A stretch of DNA of 7,882 nucleotides from Prevotella sp. UBA2755 (GTDB taxonomy: Bacteria; Bacteroidota; Bacteroidia; Bacteroidales; Bacteroidaceae), in NCBI GenBank assembly GCA_002353225.1, contig DEJF01000057.1, positions 32,127 to 40,008 on the forward strand, written 5' to 3'. The notes under the pieces were generated by a model. It was not told the DNA's origin and ran no database searches. It saw only the letters and a program-made list of their open reading frames with translations. Of this stretch, positions 1 to 5,369 are shown one piece after another. Positions within the stretch are counted from its first letter, which is position 1. Each line of letters opens with the position of its first letter. The position numbers and the translations under genes were made by a program.

Positions 1-8
1 CTTAATCG

Positions 9-16
9 TACCTTTG
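9..16 (+). promoter_or_regulatory. Bacteroidota -7 promoter element for prfA
   Basis: TACCTTTG is an exact match to the Bacteroidota -7 consensus TAnnTTTG and is followed by GCA, as is common in this phylum. It ends only 10 nt before the prfA start codon, so the transcript would have a leader of roughly 5-8 nt. The -33 TTTG partner would fall outside the window and cannot be checked. An 8-mer with six fixed bases can occur by chance, but its position directly in front of a gene is as expected. Confidence 0.6.
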
Positions 17-26
17 CACACACATT

Positions 27-1136
27 ATGGAGAATAACAGTATATTACAGAAATTGGACGGACTGGAGGCTCGCTTCGAGGAGGTATCGACCCTGATTAC
101 CGATCCCAGCGTGATAGCCGACCAGAACCGATTCGTGAAACTCACGAAGGAATATAAGGACTTGGGCGACATCATGGATGCCCGCAAGCGCTATATCGCC
201 TGTCTGAACAGTATCAAGGAGGCGAAGGATATCCTTGCCAACGAGGATGATGCAGAGATGAAGGAGATGGCGCGTGAGGAACTTGCCGAGAACGAGGCAT
301 TGCAGCCCAAACTGGAGGAGGAGATCAAAATCGCCCTGATTCCGAAGGATCCTGAGGACGCGAAGAACGTGCAGATGGAGATTCGTGCCGGAACAGGTGG
401 TGACGAGGCTTGTCTGTTTGCAGGCGACCTGTTCAAAATGTACAAGAGTTTCTGCGACGCTAAGGGGTGGCAACTCGCCATTACCAGTGTGTCGGAGGGT
501 GCCGTGGGAGGATATAAGGAAATCGACTTTGCCGTCTCTGGTGCTGATGTCTACGGTACACTGAAATACGAGTCGGGTGTCCACCGTGTACAGCGTGTGC
601 CTGCCACCGAGACACAGGGGCGTATGCACACCTCTGCCGCCACCGTTGCCGTACTGCCCGAGGCGGATAAGTTTGAGGTACATATCAACGAGGGCGAGAT
701 TAAGTGGGATACTTTCCGAAGCAGTGGCGCCGGTGGTCAGAACGTGAACAAGGTGGAGTCTGGTGTCCGTCTTCGCTATATGTGGAAGAACCCTAATACG
801 GGTGAGACTGAGGAGATTCTCATCGAGTGTACCGAGACACGTGACCAGCCAAAGAACAAGGAACGTGCCCTCTCGCGCCTGTACACTTTTATATATGACA
901 AGGAGCACCAGAAATACATGGACGATATCGCTTCACGTCGAAAGACTCTCGTCTCCACGGGTGACCGCTCTGCGAAGATCCGTACCTACAACTTCCCGCA
1001 AGGTCGTGTAACGGACCACCGCATCGGCTATACCACTCATGACTTGCAAGGTTTCCTCGGTGGTGACATACAGCCTATGATTGATGCCCTCACCGTCGCA
1101 GAGAATGCTGAACGCATGAAAGAGTCAGAACTATAA
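27..1136 (+). CDS. prfA: Peptide chain release factor 1 (RF1)
   Basis: Cytoplasmic class I release factor that reads UAA and UAG in the ribosomal A site and triggers peptidyl-tRNA hydrolysis. The 369-residue length is close to the family norm. The codon-recognition tripeptide PAT lies at residues 192-194 within HRVQRVPATETQGR, which marks RF1 rather than RF2 (RF2 carries SPF). The catalytic GGQ is at residues 236-238 within SSGAGGQNVNKVESG, the usual target of PrmC glutamine methylation. The N-terminal helical domain occupies about residues 1-110, and the C-terminal motif GDRSAKIRTYNFPQGRVTDHR is intact. The ATG at 27 gives the N-terminus expected for Bacteroidales RF1 (MxNNSxLxKLDGL, from memory). 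No Shine-Dalgarno sequence is visible, as usual for the phylum. It is first in a rightward cluster with the 68-residue membrane ORF (28-nt gap) and pyrF. No frameshift or missing catalytic residue was seen. Confidence 0.97.
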   Translation: MENNSILQKLDGLEARFEEVSTLITDPSVIADQNRFVKLTKEYKDLGDIMDARKRYIACLNSIKEAKDILANEDDAEMKEMAREELAENEALQPKLEEEIKIALIPKDPEDAKNVQMEIRAGTGGDEACLFAGDLFKMYKSFCDAKGWQLAITSVSEGAVGGYKEIDFAVSGADVYGTLKYESGVHRVQRVPATETQGRMHTSAATVAVLPEADKFEVHINEGEIKWDTFRSSGAGGQNVNKVESGVRLRYMWKNPNTGETEEILIECTETRDQPKNKERALSRLYTFIYDKEHQKYMDDIASRRKTLVSTGDRSAKIRTYNFPQGRVTDHRIGYTTHDLQGFLGGDIQPMIDALTVAENAERMKESEL

Positions 1137-1164
1137 TTAAGGAACTAATAAATCATAAGAAGAG

Positions 1165-1371
1165 ATGGACTGGAACAGATTTTGGGCACCTATGCGCCAG
1201 AAAATGAGAAAAGAACAGTTATGGGCTATTATCATCTCGGCTTTAGGCATTTTTCCTATTAGTTATTTTGCTAAAGAGATAGATAATATTTGGGTATTAT
1301 GGGGACTTCTCTTAATCTGGTTTATTTTTGTTTATTTCTTCTACCTTTTCTATTTATACTATAAGAAATAA
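1165..1371 (+). CDS. Small two-helix membrane protein of unknown function
   Basis: I do not recognise a family for this 68-residue protein. A short N-terminus rich in aromatic and basic residues (MDWNRFWAPMRQKMRKEQ) precedes a hydrophobic helix at about residues 19-35. A short polar turn (AKEIDN) follows, then a second, very aromatic helix at about residues 42-64 and a KK C-terminus. The basic ends suggest both termini are cytoplasmic. It lies 28 nt after prfA, and its TAA is separated from the pyrF ATG by only 2 nt, so it is almost certainly cotranscribed and probably translationally coupled with pyrF. The start ATG at 1165 is preceded by an A-rich stretch (aatcataagaagag) suitable for Bacteroidota initiation. 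It is clearly more AT-rich than its neighbours, partly because Phe, Ile, Tyr and Leu codons dominate. The tight spacing and clean membrane topology argue that it is real; its function is unknown. Confidence 0.75.
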   Translation: MDWNRFWAPMRQKMRKEQLWAIIISALGIFPISYFAKEIDNIWVLWGLLLIWFIFVYFFYLFYLYYKK

Positions 1372-1373
1372 TT

Positions 1374-2228
1374 ATGAACAGACAAGAACTGATACAGCAA
1401 ATCAAGGAGAAACAGTCGTTTCTCTGTGTGGGTCTTGATACAGACCTGAACAAAATTCCCCAGTGCATCATCGACGAGGCGAAGGAGAAAGACGGCGAAG
1501 AATATATCTTTCGCGCCCTCTGTGAGTTCAATGCCCTCATCATCGATGCCACGGCACCCTATTGTGTCGCTTACAAACCTAACCTTGCCTTCTATGAGGC
1601 ATACGGCGTTGACGGCATCCTTGCCTTTGAAGCGACCGTCGACTATCTGAAGGAGGAGTATCCCAACCACTTCATTATCGCTGACGCCAAGCGCGGGGAT
1701 ATCGGTAACACGTCAAAGATGTATGCCAAGACCTTCTTCGAGGAGTATGACGTTGACGCACTGACGGTGGCACCCTATATGGGCGAGGACTCCGTAACCC
1801 CCTTCCTCGGCTACGATGACAAGTGGGTCATCCTGCTGGCATTGACTTCAAATAAGGGCTCATACGACTTCCAGTTGACAGAGGATAAAGACGGTGTCCG
1901 TTTGTTTGAGAAAGTGCTGAAGCAAAGTCAGCAGTGGGGCAATGATGAGAATATGATGTATGTTGTCGGTGCCACACAGGGTCGTATGTTCGAGGATATC
2001 CGCAAGGTAGCCCCTACCCACTTCCTGCTCGTACCGGGTGTCGGTGCACAGGGCGGCAGTCTTCAGGAGGTATGCCAATACGGTATGACGAAAGACTGTG
2101 GATTGCTCGTCAACTCCTCACGCGGCATCATCTATGCCAGCAATGGAGAGGACTTTGCAGAGGTTGCCGCCCAGAAGGCAAAGGAACTGCAAGAGCAGAT
2201 GGCAGAAGAGATCAGAAAGAGAATGTAA
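1374..2228 (+). CDS. pyrF: Orotidine 5'-phosphate decarboxylase
   Basis: Cytoplasmic enzyme that converts OMP to UMP, the last step of de novo pyrimidine synthesis. The 284-residue length fits the longer type 2 PyrF subfamily, compared with about 230-245 residues for the E. coli type. The catalytic signature DAKRGDIGNT begins at residue 104; D104, K106 and D109 form the charged Asp-Lys-Asp network. K68 in AYKPN is a further conserved active-site lysine. The phosphate-binding loop is represented by VPGVGAQGG (residues 220-228) and by R250 in NSSRGIIYA. The C-terminal 25 residues form a charged helix. The ATG at 1374 follows the upstream membrane ORF by 2 nt. I recall a prfA-pyrF neighbourhood in other Bacteroidales, so the cluster looks ancestral. 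It converges with mtgA, with only 11 nt between the two stop codons. Confidence 0.96.
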   Translation: MNRQELIQQIKEKQSFLCVGLDTDLNKIPQCIIDEAKEKDGEEYIFRALCEFNALIIDATAPYCVAYKPNLAFYEAYGVDGILAFEATVDYLKEEYPNHFIIADAKRGDIGNTSKMYAKTFFEEYDVDALTVAPYMGEDSVTPFLGYDDKWVILLALTSNKGSYDFQLTEDKDGVRLFEKVLKQSQQWGNDENMMYVVGATQGRMFEDIRKVAPTHFLLVPGVGAQGGSLQEVCQYGMTKDCGLLVNSSRGIIYASNGEDFAEVAAQKAKELQEQMAEEIRKRM

Positions 2229-2239
2229 GAAAGAGGTAC

Positions 2240-2932
2240 TTACGGCAATGGTTTTACAAAGCGCATCTCATGGAGGATGCGCTTTTGTCGTTTAAGGACA
2301 TAAGTGCTGGGCTTTGCGGAATTATAGCGCAAAGGATTGGGCAATGTGGCGGCTATCAACGCACACTCCGCACTGGTCAGTTGGGAGGCAGTCTTGTGGA
2401 AATGCCATTCCGCCACAGCATCAACACCATAGATACCATCCCCCATCTCTATGGAGTTCAGGTAGACCTCCATGATACGCTGTTTCGACCATATCAACTC
2501 TATCAATGCCGTGAAATACACCTCAAAGCCTTTTCGTATCCATGAGCGACCAGGCCACAGGAACACATTCTTCGCCGTTTGCTGAGAGATGGTGGAGGCA
2601 CCTATCTTGTTCTTCTCCGGATGTTTGAGGTTACGGATGGCAGCATGCTCTATTGCCTTATAGTCAAAACCGTGATGCTCTAAGAAACGGGCATCCTCAC
2701 TCCCCATCACGGCAAGCGACATCGAAGGAGATATCTCCTCATAGGGTACCCAGTGGTGATGCAATGTCAGTTCCTTACCCTGAGATGCCTGTTGTCCCAA
2801 ACGGATGAACATCAGGGGCGTAAACCATACTGGTACCCAACGTAATACTACAACAGAAAGAATAGTGGAGGCAAAGAATGCCACCACTATCCACATTAGG
2901 GTTTTCTTAATGAAACGGATAATACGCTTCAC
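2240..2932 (-). CDS. mtgA: Monofunctional peptidoglycan glycosyltransferase (GT51)
   Basis: Inner-membrane enzyme with a periplasmic GT51 domain that polymerises lipid II into glycan strands; it has no transpeptidase domain. The 230-residue length is normal for MtgA. A basic N-terminus (KRIIRFIKK) precedes one membrane anchor at about residues 11-32. GT51 motifs follow in order: EDARFLEHHGFD at 79-90 (catalytic E79), GASTISQQTAKNVFL at 111-125, RKGFEVYFTALIE at 133-145 (E137 is the likely second catalytic Glu), and RIMEVYLNSIEMGDGIYGV at 152-170. The start is GTG at 2932: there is no in-frame ATG before residue 13, and starting there would cut into the basic segment and anchor. It begins 8 nt after the stop of the OmpA-like lipoprotein gene, so the two probably form an operon. 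Its last 15 codons overlap a hairpin that terminates pyrF on the other strand. Confidence 0.93.
   Translation of the reverse strand: MKRIIRFIKKTLMWIVVAFFASTILSVVVLRWVPVWFTPLMFIRLGQQASQGKELTLHHHWVPYEEISPSMSLAVMGSEDARFLEHHGFDYKAIEHAAIRNLKHPEKNKIGASTISQQTAKNVFLWPGRSWIRKGFEVYFTALIELIWSKQRIMEVYLNSIEMGDGIYGVDAVAEWHFHKTASQLTSAECALIAATLPNPLRYNSAKPSTYVLKRQKRILHEMRFVKPLP
2258..2288 (+). terminator. Rho-independent terminator of the prfA-pyrF cluster
   Basis: AAAGCGCATC (2258-2267) and GATGCGCTTT (2276-2285) form a perfect 10-bp stem around an 8-nt loop, 29 nt after the pyrF stop codon. TTTTG follows, with a further TTT a few bases later. The stem can be drawn longer with one bulged T (ACAAAGCGC/GCGCTTTTGT). 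The whole element lies inside the 3' coding end of mtgA on the opposite strand, encoding part of its last 15 residues. Read leftward, it would form before the mtgA stop codon and lacks a clean T-tract, so it most likely serves rightward transcription. Confidence 0.7.
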
Positions 2933-2940
2933 ACGATTGC

Positions 2941-3612
2941 TTATTGAGCCTTAGCCTGTGCCTCAGCCTGCTGAATCATCTCCTTGCTGGCATACATGTA
3001 AACCTCTACACGACGGTTCTGCTGACGACCAGCGGCAGTAGTGTTGTCGGCAACAGGATTGGTAGAACCCTGACCCTCTACACTCTTAATCTGCTTAGAC
3101 TGCACACCGCAAGAACGAAGATAGTTGTTCACGCTGTTAGCACGATTGACTGACAAAGGCTGGTTGATAGCGTCACTACCGGTATTGTCTGTATGACCGA
3201 TAATAGCGACATCACAATCCGTATTGGAATTCAGCACACGGGCAAACTCAGCGAGTGAATTCTTGGCACTGGTGCTCAGATCTGCCTTACCAGTAGCGAA
3301 GAGAATACCAGAGTCGAAAGTCACCTTCACAGCATCCAGACCATTGGTGTCCTTAACGGTCTCCACCTGAGCGTTCTGGACCTGCTCAGCAGCCTTCTTT
3401 GCCTTATCCATCTTATTACCGATGATGGCTCCAGCGCCGGCACCTACTGCACCGCCTACTGCAACACCTACTGCTGTATTACCAGCAATGGCTCCGATAA
3501 TACCACCTAACAAAGCACCGCCACCGGCACCGATACCTGCACCCTTCTGGGTGTTGTTACAAGCGAAGAGCATGCCTACGCAAAGTAACAGGGAAACAAT
3601 TTTAATTTTCAT
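2941..3612 (-). CDS. OmpA-family lipoprotein with glycine zipper (YiaD-like)
   Basis: Probable membrane lipoprotein that anchors to peptidoglycan; 223 residues. A type II signal peptide (MKIKIVSLLLCVGMLFAC) ends in a lipobox LFAC, making Cys18 the lipidated residue. No run of acidic residues follows the Cys, so the Bacteroidota surface-export signal is absent and a periplasm-facing position is more likely. Residues 24-66 form a Gly/Ala-rich glycine zipper. Residues 97-207 form an OmpA C-terminal domain: GHTDNTGSDAIN (139-150), PLSVNRANSVNNYL (152-165) and NRRVEV (199-204), which carry the Asp and Arg that bind diaminopimelate in this family. The tail is rich in Ala, Gln and Glu. I chose the ATG at 3612 because it gives a textbook lipoprotein signal; the open frame upstream to 3774 would run through the promoter and proS. 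It is first in the leftward operon with mtgA. Confidence 0.9.
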   Translation of the reverse strand: MKIKIVSLLLCVGMLFACNNTQKGAGIGAGGGALLGGIIGAIAGNTAVGVAVGGAVGAGAGAIIGNKMDKAKKAAEQVQNAQVETVKDTNGLDAVKVTFDSGILFATGKADLSTSAKNSLAEFARVLNSNTDCDVAIIGHTDNTGSDAINQPLSVNRANSVNNYLRSCGVQSKQIKSVEGQGSTNPVADNTTAAGRQQNRRVEVYMYASKEMIQQAEAQAKAQ

Positions 3613-3645
3613 ACTTATATTCAATAAATGGTTATAATTTTGACG

Positions 3646-3653
3646 CAAAGATA
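3646..3653 (-). promoter_or_regulatory. -7 element for the OmpA-like lipoprotein/mtgA operon
   Basis: Read on the minus strand this is TATCTTTG followed by CG, an exact TAnnTTTG match. It lies 34-41 nt upstream of the lipoprotein ATG, predicting a leader of about 30 nt. I see no TTTG at the expected -33 spacing on this strand, so support rests on the -7 element and its position in a divergent 121-bp intergenic region. Confidence 0.6.
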
Positions 3654-3697
3654 CAAATAAATTCGGAACATGGTGTTTATAATTCATATTTATTTCG

Positions 3698-3705
3698 TAA
3701 TTTTG
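3698..3705 (+). promoter_or_regulatory. -7 promoter element for proS
   Basis: TAATTTTG followed by GCA is an exact TAnnTTTG match. It ends 28 nt before the proS ATG, so the leader would be about 25 nt, A-rich and without a Shine-Dalgarno sequence. A possible degenerate -33 element, TTTA at 3676-3679, sits 18 nt upstream, slightly short of the usual 19-21 nt. It is divergent from, and about 44 bp from, the lipoprotein -7 element. Confidence 0.65.
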
Positions 3706-3733
3706 CACCAAATTTTGAAAATTAAAGAGATTT

Positions 3734-5215
3734 ATGGCTAAAGAACTCAAAGAAATGACGAAGAGAACTGACAATTATAGTCAGTGGTATAACGACTTGG
3801 TGGTGAAGGCTGACCTTGCGGAGCAGTCGGCAGTACGTGGCTGTATGGTCATCAAGCCCTATGGCTATGCCATCTGGGAAAAGATGCAACAGCAACTCGA
3901 CAAGATGTTCAAGGAGACTGGTGCGCAGAACGCCTATTTCCCCCTGCTCATCCCGAAGTCGTTCCTCAGTCGTGAGGCAGAACACGTGGAGGGTTTCGCC
4001 AAAGAGTGCGCCGTGGTGACTCACTATCGCCTGCGTGCCAAGGAAGACAAGAGCGGTGTGGAGGTTGATCCCGCCGCTAAACTGGAAGAGGAACTGATTG
4101 TACGTCCGACCTCTGAGACGATTATATGGAACACCTATAAGAACTGGATTCACTCTTGGCGCGACCTGCCTTTGATGTGTAACCAGTGGTGTAACGTGAT
4201 GCGCTGGGAGATGCGTACCCGTCCGTTCCTCCGTACCTCAGAGTTCCTTTGGCAAGAAGGACACACCGCCCATGCTACCAAGGAGGAGGCTGAGCAGGAG
4301 GCACAGAAGATGCTGGGTGTCTATGCTAAATTCGCAGAGGAATGGATGGCTGTTCCCGTACTACAGGGTGTGAAGAGTGAGACGGAGCGTTTCGCCGGTG
4401 CCCTCGACACCTACACCATCGAGGCTATGATGCAGGACGGAAAGGCATTGCAGAGCGGTACCTCTCATTTCCTCGGACAGAACTTTGCCAAGGCTTTCGA
4501 GGTTACTTACTTAAATAAGGAGAACAAACCAGAATATGTATGGGCAACCTCATGGGGAGTTTCCACTCGACTGATTGGTGCGCTCATCATGACTCACTCC
4601 GACGATAACGGTTTGGTACTGCCTCCGCGTCTGGCTCCTATCCAGGTGGTCATTATCCCGATTGCCAATAAACCTGAGCAGATGGAGATTGTCAACAATG
4701 AGGTACAACCTATCATTGAGGAACTCCGTTCCAAAGGTATCACCGTGAAGTTCGACGATGCAGACAATAAACGTCCTGGCTTTAAGTTCGCTGATTATGA
4801 ATTAAAGGGTGTTCCTGTTCGTCTGGTACTGGGAGCCCGTGATTTGGAGAACGGCACTATTGAGGTGATGCGCCGTGACACGTTAGAGAAAGAGACCCGT
4901 CCCTTGGAGGGTATCGCACAATATGTAGAGCAACTGCTGGAGGATATTCAGAAGAATATTTTCGAGAAGGCACGTAAATATCGTGACGAGCATGTCTATG
5001 AGTGTGACAACTACGAAGAGTTCAAAGAGCGTATAAAGGACGGCGGCTTCTTCCTCTGCCATTGGGACGGCACTGCCGAGACAGAGGCGAAGATCAAAGA
5101 AGAGACACAGGCAACCATCCGTTGTGTGCCTTTCGCCTATGAGCAGACACCCGGTACGGATATGGTAAGCGGCAAACCTGCCAAATACCGTGTCATCATT
5201 GCCCGCAGTTACTAA
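3734..5215 (+). CDS. proS: Prolyl-tRNA synthetase, archaeal/eukaryote-like type
   Basis: Class II aminoacyl-tRNA synthetase that charges tRNA-Pro in the cytoplasm; 493 residues. It lacks the roughly 180-residue editing insertion of the E. coli-type enzyme (about 570 residues) and has instead the extra C-terminal domain of the archaeal/eukaryote-like type, which is usual in Bacteroidota. Motif 1 lies around NAYFPLLIP (66-74). The proline-binding loop is RPTSET (124-129). Motif 2 spans about 157-178 and includes RWEMRTRPF and FLWQEGHT. LQSGTSHFLGQ is at 239-249. Motif 3 spans about 275-302, with R279 in GVSTRL and the segment GLVLPPRLAP. The anticodon-binding domain is about 303-405. The C-terminal domain ends in the conserved RSY. 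That domain binds zinc in some relatives, but here only Cys424, Cys442 and Cys464 are present, so the site is probably degenerate. A strong hairpin follows the stop codon. Confidence 0.96.
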   Translation: MAKELKEMTKRTDNYSQWYNDLVVKADLAEQSAVRGCMVIKPYGYAIWEKMQQQLDKMFKETGAQNAYFPLLIPKSFLSREAEHVEGFAKECAVVTHYRLRAKEDKSGVEVDPAAKLEEELIVRPTSETIIWNTYKNWIHSWRDLPLMCNQWCNVMRWEMRTRPFLRTSEFLWQEGHTAHATKEEAEQEAQKMLGVYAKFAEEWMAVPVLQGVKSETERFAGALDTYTIEAMMQDGKALQSGTSHFLGQNFAKAFEVTYLNKENKPEYVWATSWGVSTRLIGALIMTHSDDNGLVLPPRLAPIQVVIIPIANKPEQMEIVNNEVQPIIEELRSKGITVKFDDADNKRPGFKFADYELKGVPVRLVLGARDLENGTIEVMRRDTLEKETRPLEGIAQYVEQLLEDIQKNIFEKARKYRDEHVYECDNYEEFKERIKDGGFFLCHWDGTAETEAKIKEETQATIRCVPFAYEQTPGTDMVSGKPAKYRVIIARSY

Positions 5216-5237
5216 TATTGTACGGAAAATCAATGCT

Positions 5238-5292
5238 TTACAAAAACTTTCGGTCAAAACATTTTGTGGTGACCGAAAGTTTTTGTAATTTT
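5238..5292 (+). terminator. proS terminator with an 18-bp perfect stem
   Basis: The arms at 5238-5255 and 5271-5288 are perfect 18-nt reverse complements around a 15-nt loop (5256-5270). The GC-bearing core is ACTTTCGGTC/GACCGAAAGT, followed by a T-rich tract TTTTGTAATTTT. It starts 22 nt after the proS stop codon, in the right place and form for a rho-independent terminator. The loop and right arm also carry the rpsA promoter elements, so the same bases probably serve both functions. Confidence 0.8.
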
Positions 5293-5293
5293 G
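5263..5293 (+). promoter_or_regulatory. rpsA promoter (TTTG, 19 nt, TAATTTTG)
   Basis: TTTG at 5263-5266 and TAATTTTG at 5286-5293 are separated by 19 nt, an exact match to the Bacteroidota consensus TTTG-N19-21-TAnnTTTG. Transcription should begin at about 5296-5299, giving a leader of roughly 71-74 nt. The -33 element lies in the loop of the proS terminator hairpin, and the spacer is almost exactly its right arm. Confidence 0.8.
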
Positions 5294-5298
5294 CAGCC

Positions 5299-5322
5299 GA
5301 TTTGCGGAATCATGCCGCAATC
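5299..5322 (+). promoter_or_regulatory. Hairpin at the 5' end of the rpsA leader
   Basis: TTGCGG (5302-5307) and CCGCAA (5315-5320) pair perfectly around the loop AATCATG. With T5301 bulged, GA (5299-5300) also pairs with TC (5321-5322), giving about 8 bp. Given the predicted transcription start, the hairpin would sit at the extreme 5' end of the mRNA. It has no T-tract and lies nearly 50 nt from the start codon, so it is not a terminator. A role in stabilising or autoregulating the S1 message is a guess. Confidence 0.45.
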
Positions 5323-5369
5323 ATAGTTCACATAAAGTCCAACTTTATTAAATTACAAACAATTAAATT

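Noticed and set aside
45..908. Long open frame (287 codons) on the minus strand opposite prfA
   Set aside because: It lies wholly antisense to an intact prfA. Its translation is Leu/His/Val-rich with no recognisable domain, as expected for a shadow of biased codon use.
1323..1330. TATTTTTG inside the small membrane ORF as a possible internal pyrF promoter
   Set aside because: The -7 match is exact and 43 nt before the pyrF ATG, but there is no TTTG at 19-21 nt upstream, and chance matches are expected in this AT-rich stretch.
2072..2545. Plus-strand open frame spanning the pyrF end and the antisense of mtgA
   Set aside because: It overlaps two well-supported genes in other frames, crosses the pyrF terminator hairpin and has no recognisable domain.
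3422..3637. Pro/Ala-rich plus-strand open frame opposite the glycine zipper
   Set aside because: The composition is just the complement of Gly/Ala codons in the lipoprotein zipper; no independent support.
3613..3774. 54-codon upstream extension of the OmpA-like lipoprotein frame
   Set aside because: It would bury the lipoprotein signal peptide, run through the -7 element at 3646-3653 and overlap the start of proS. The ATG at 3612 gives a proper lipobox.
5238..5288. The proS-rpsA inverted repeat as ends of a mobile element or an attachment site
   Set aside because: The arms enclose only 15 nt, with no transposase or target duplication, and the T-rich tail after a stop codon fits a terminator.
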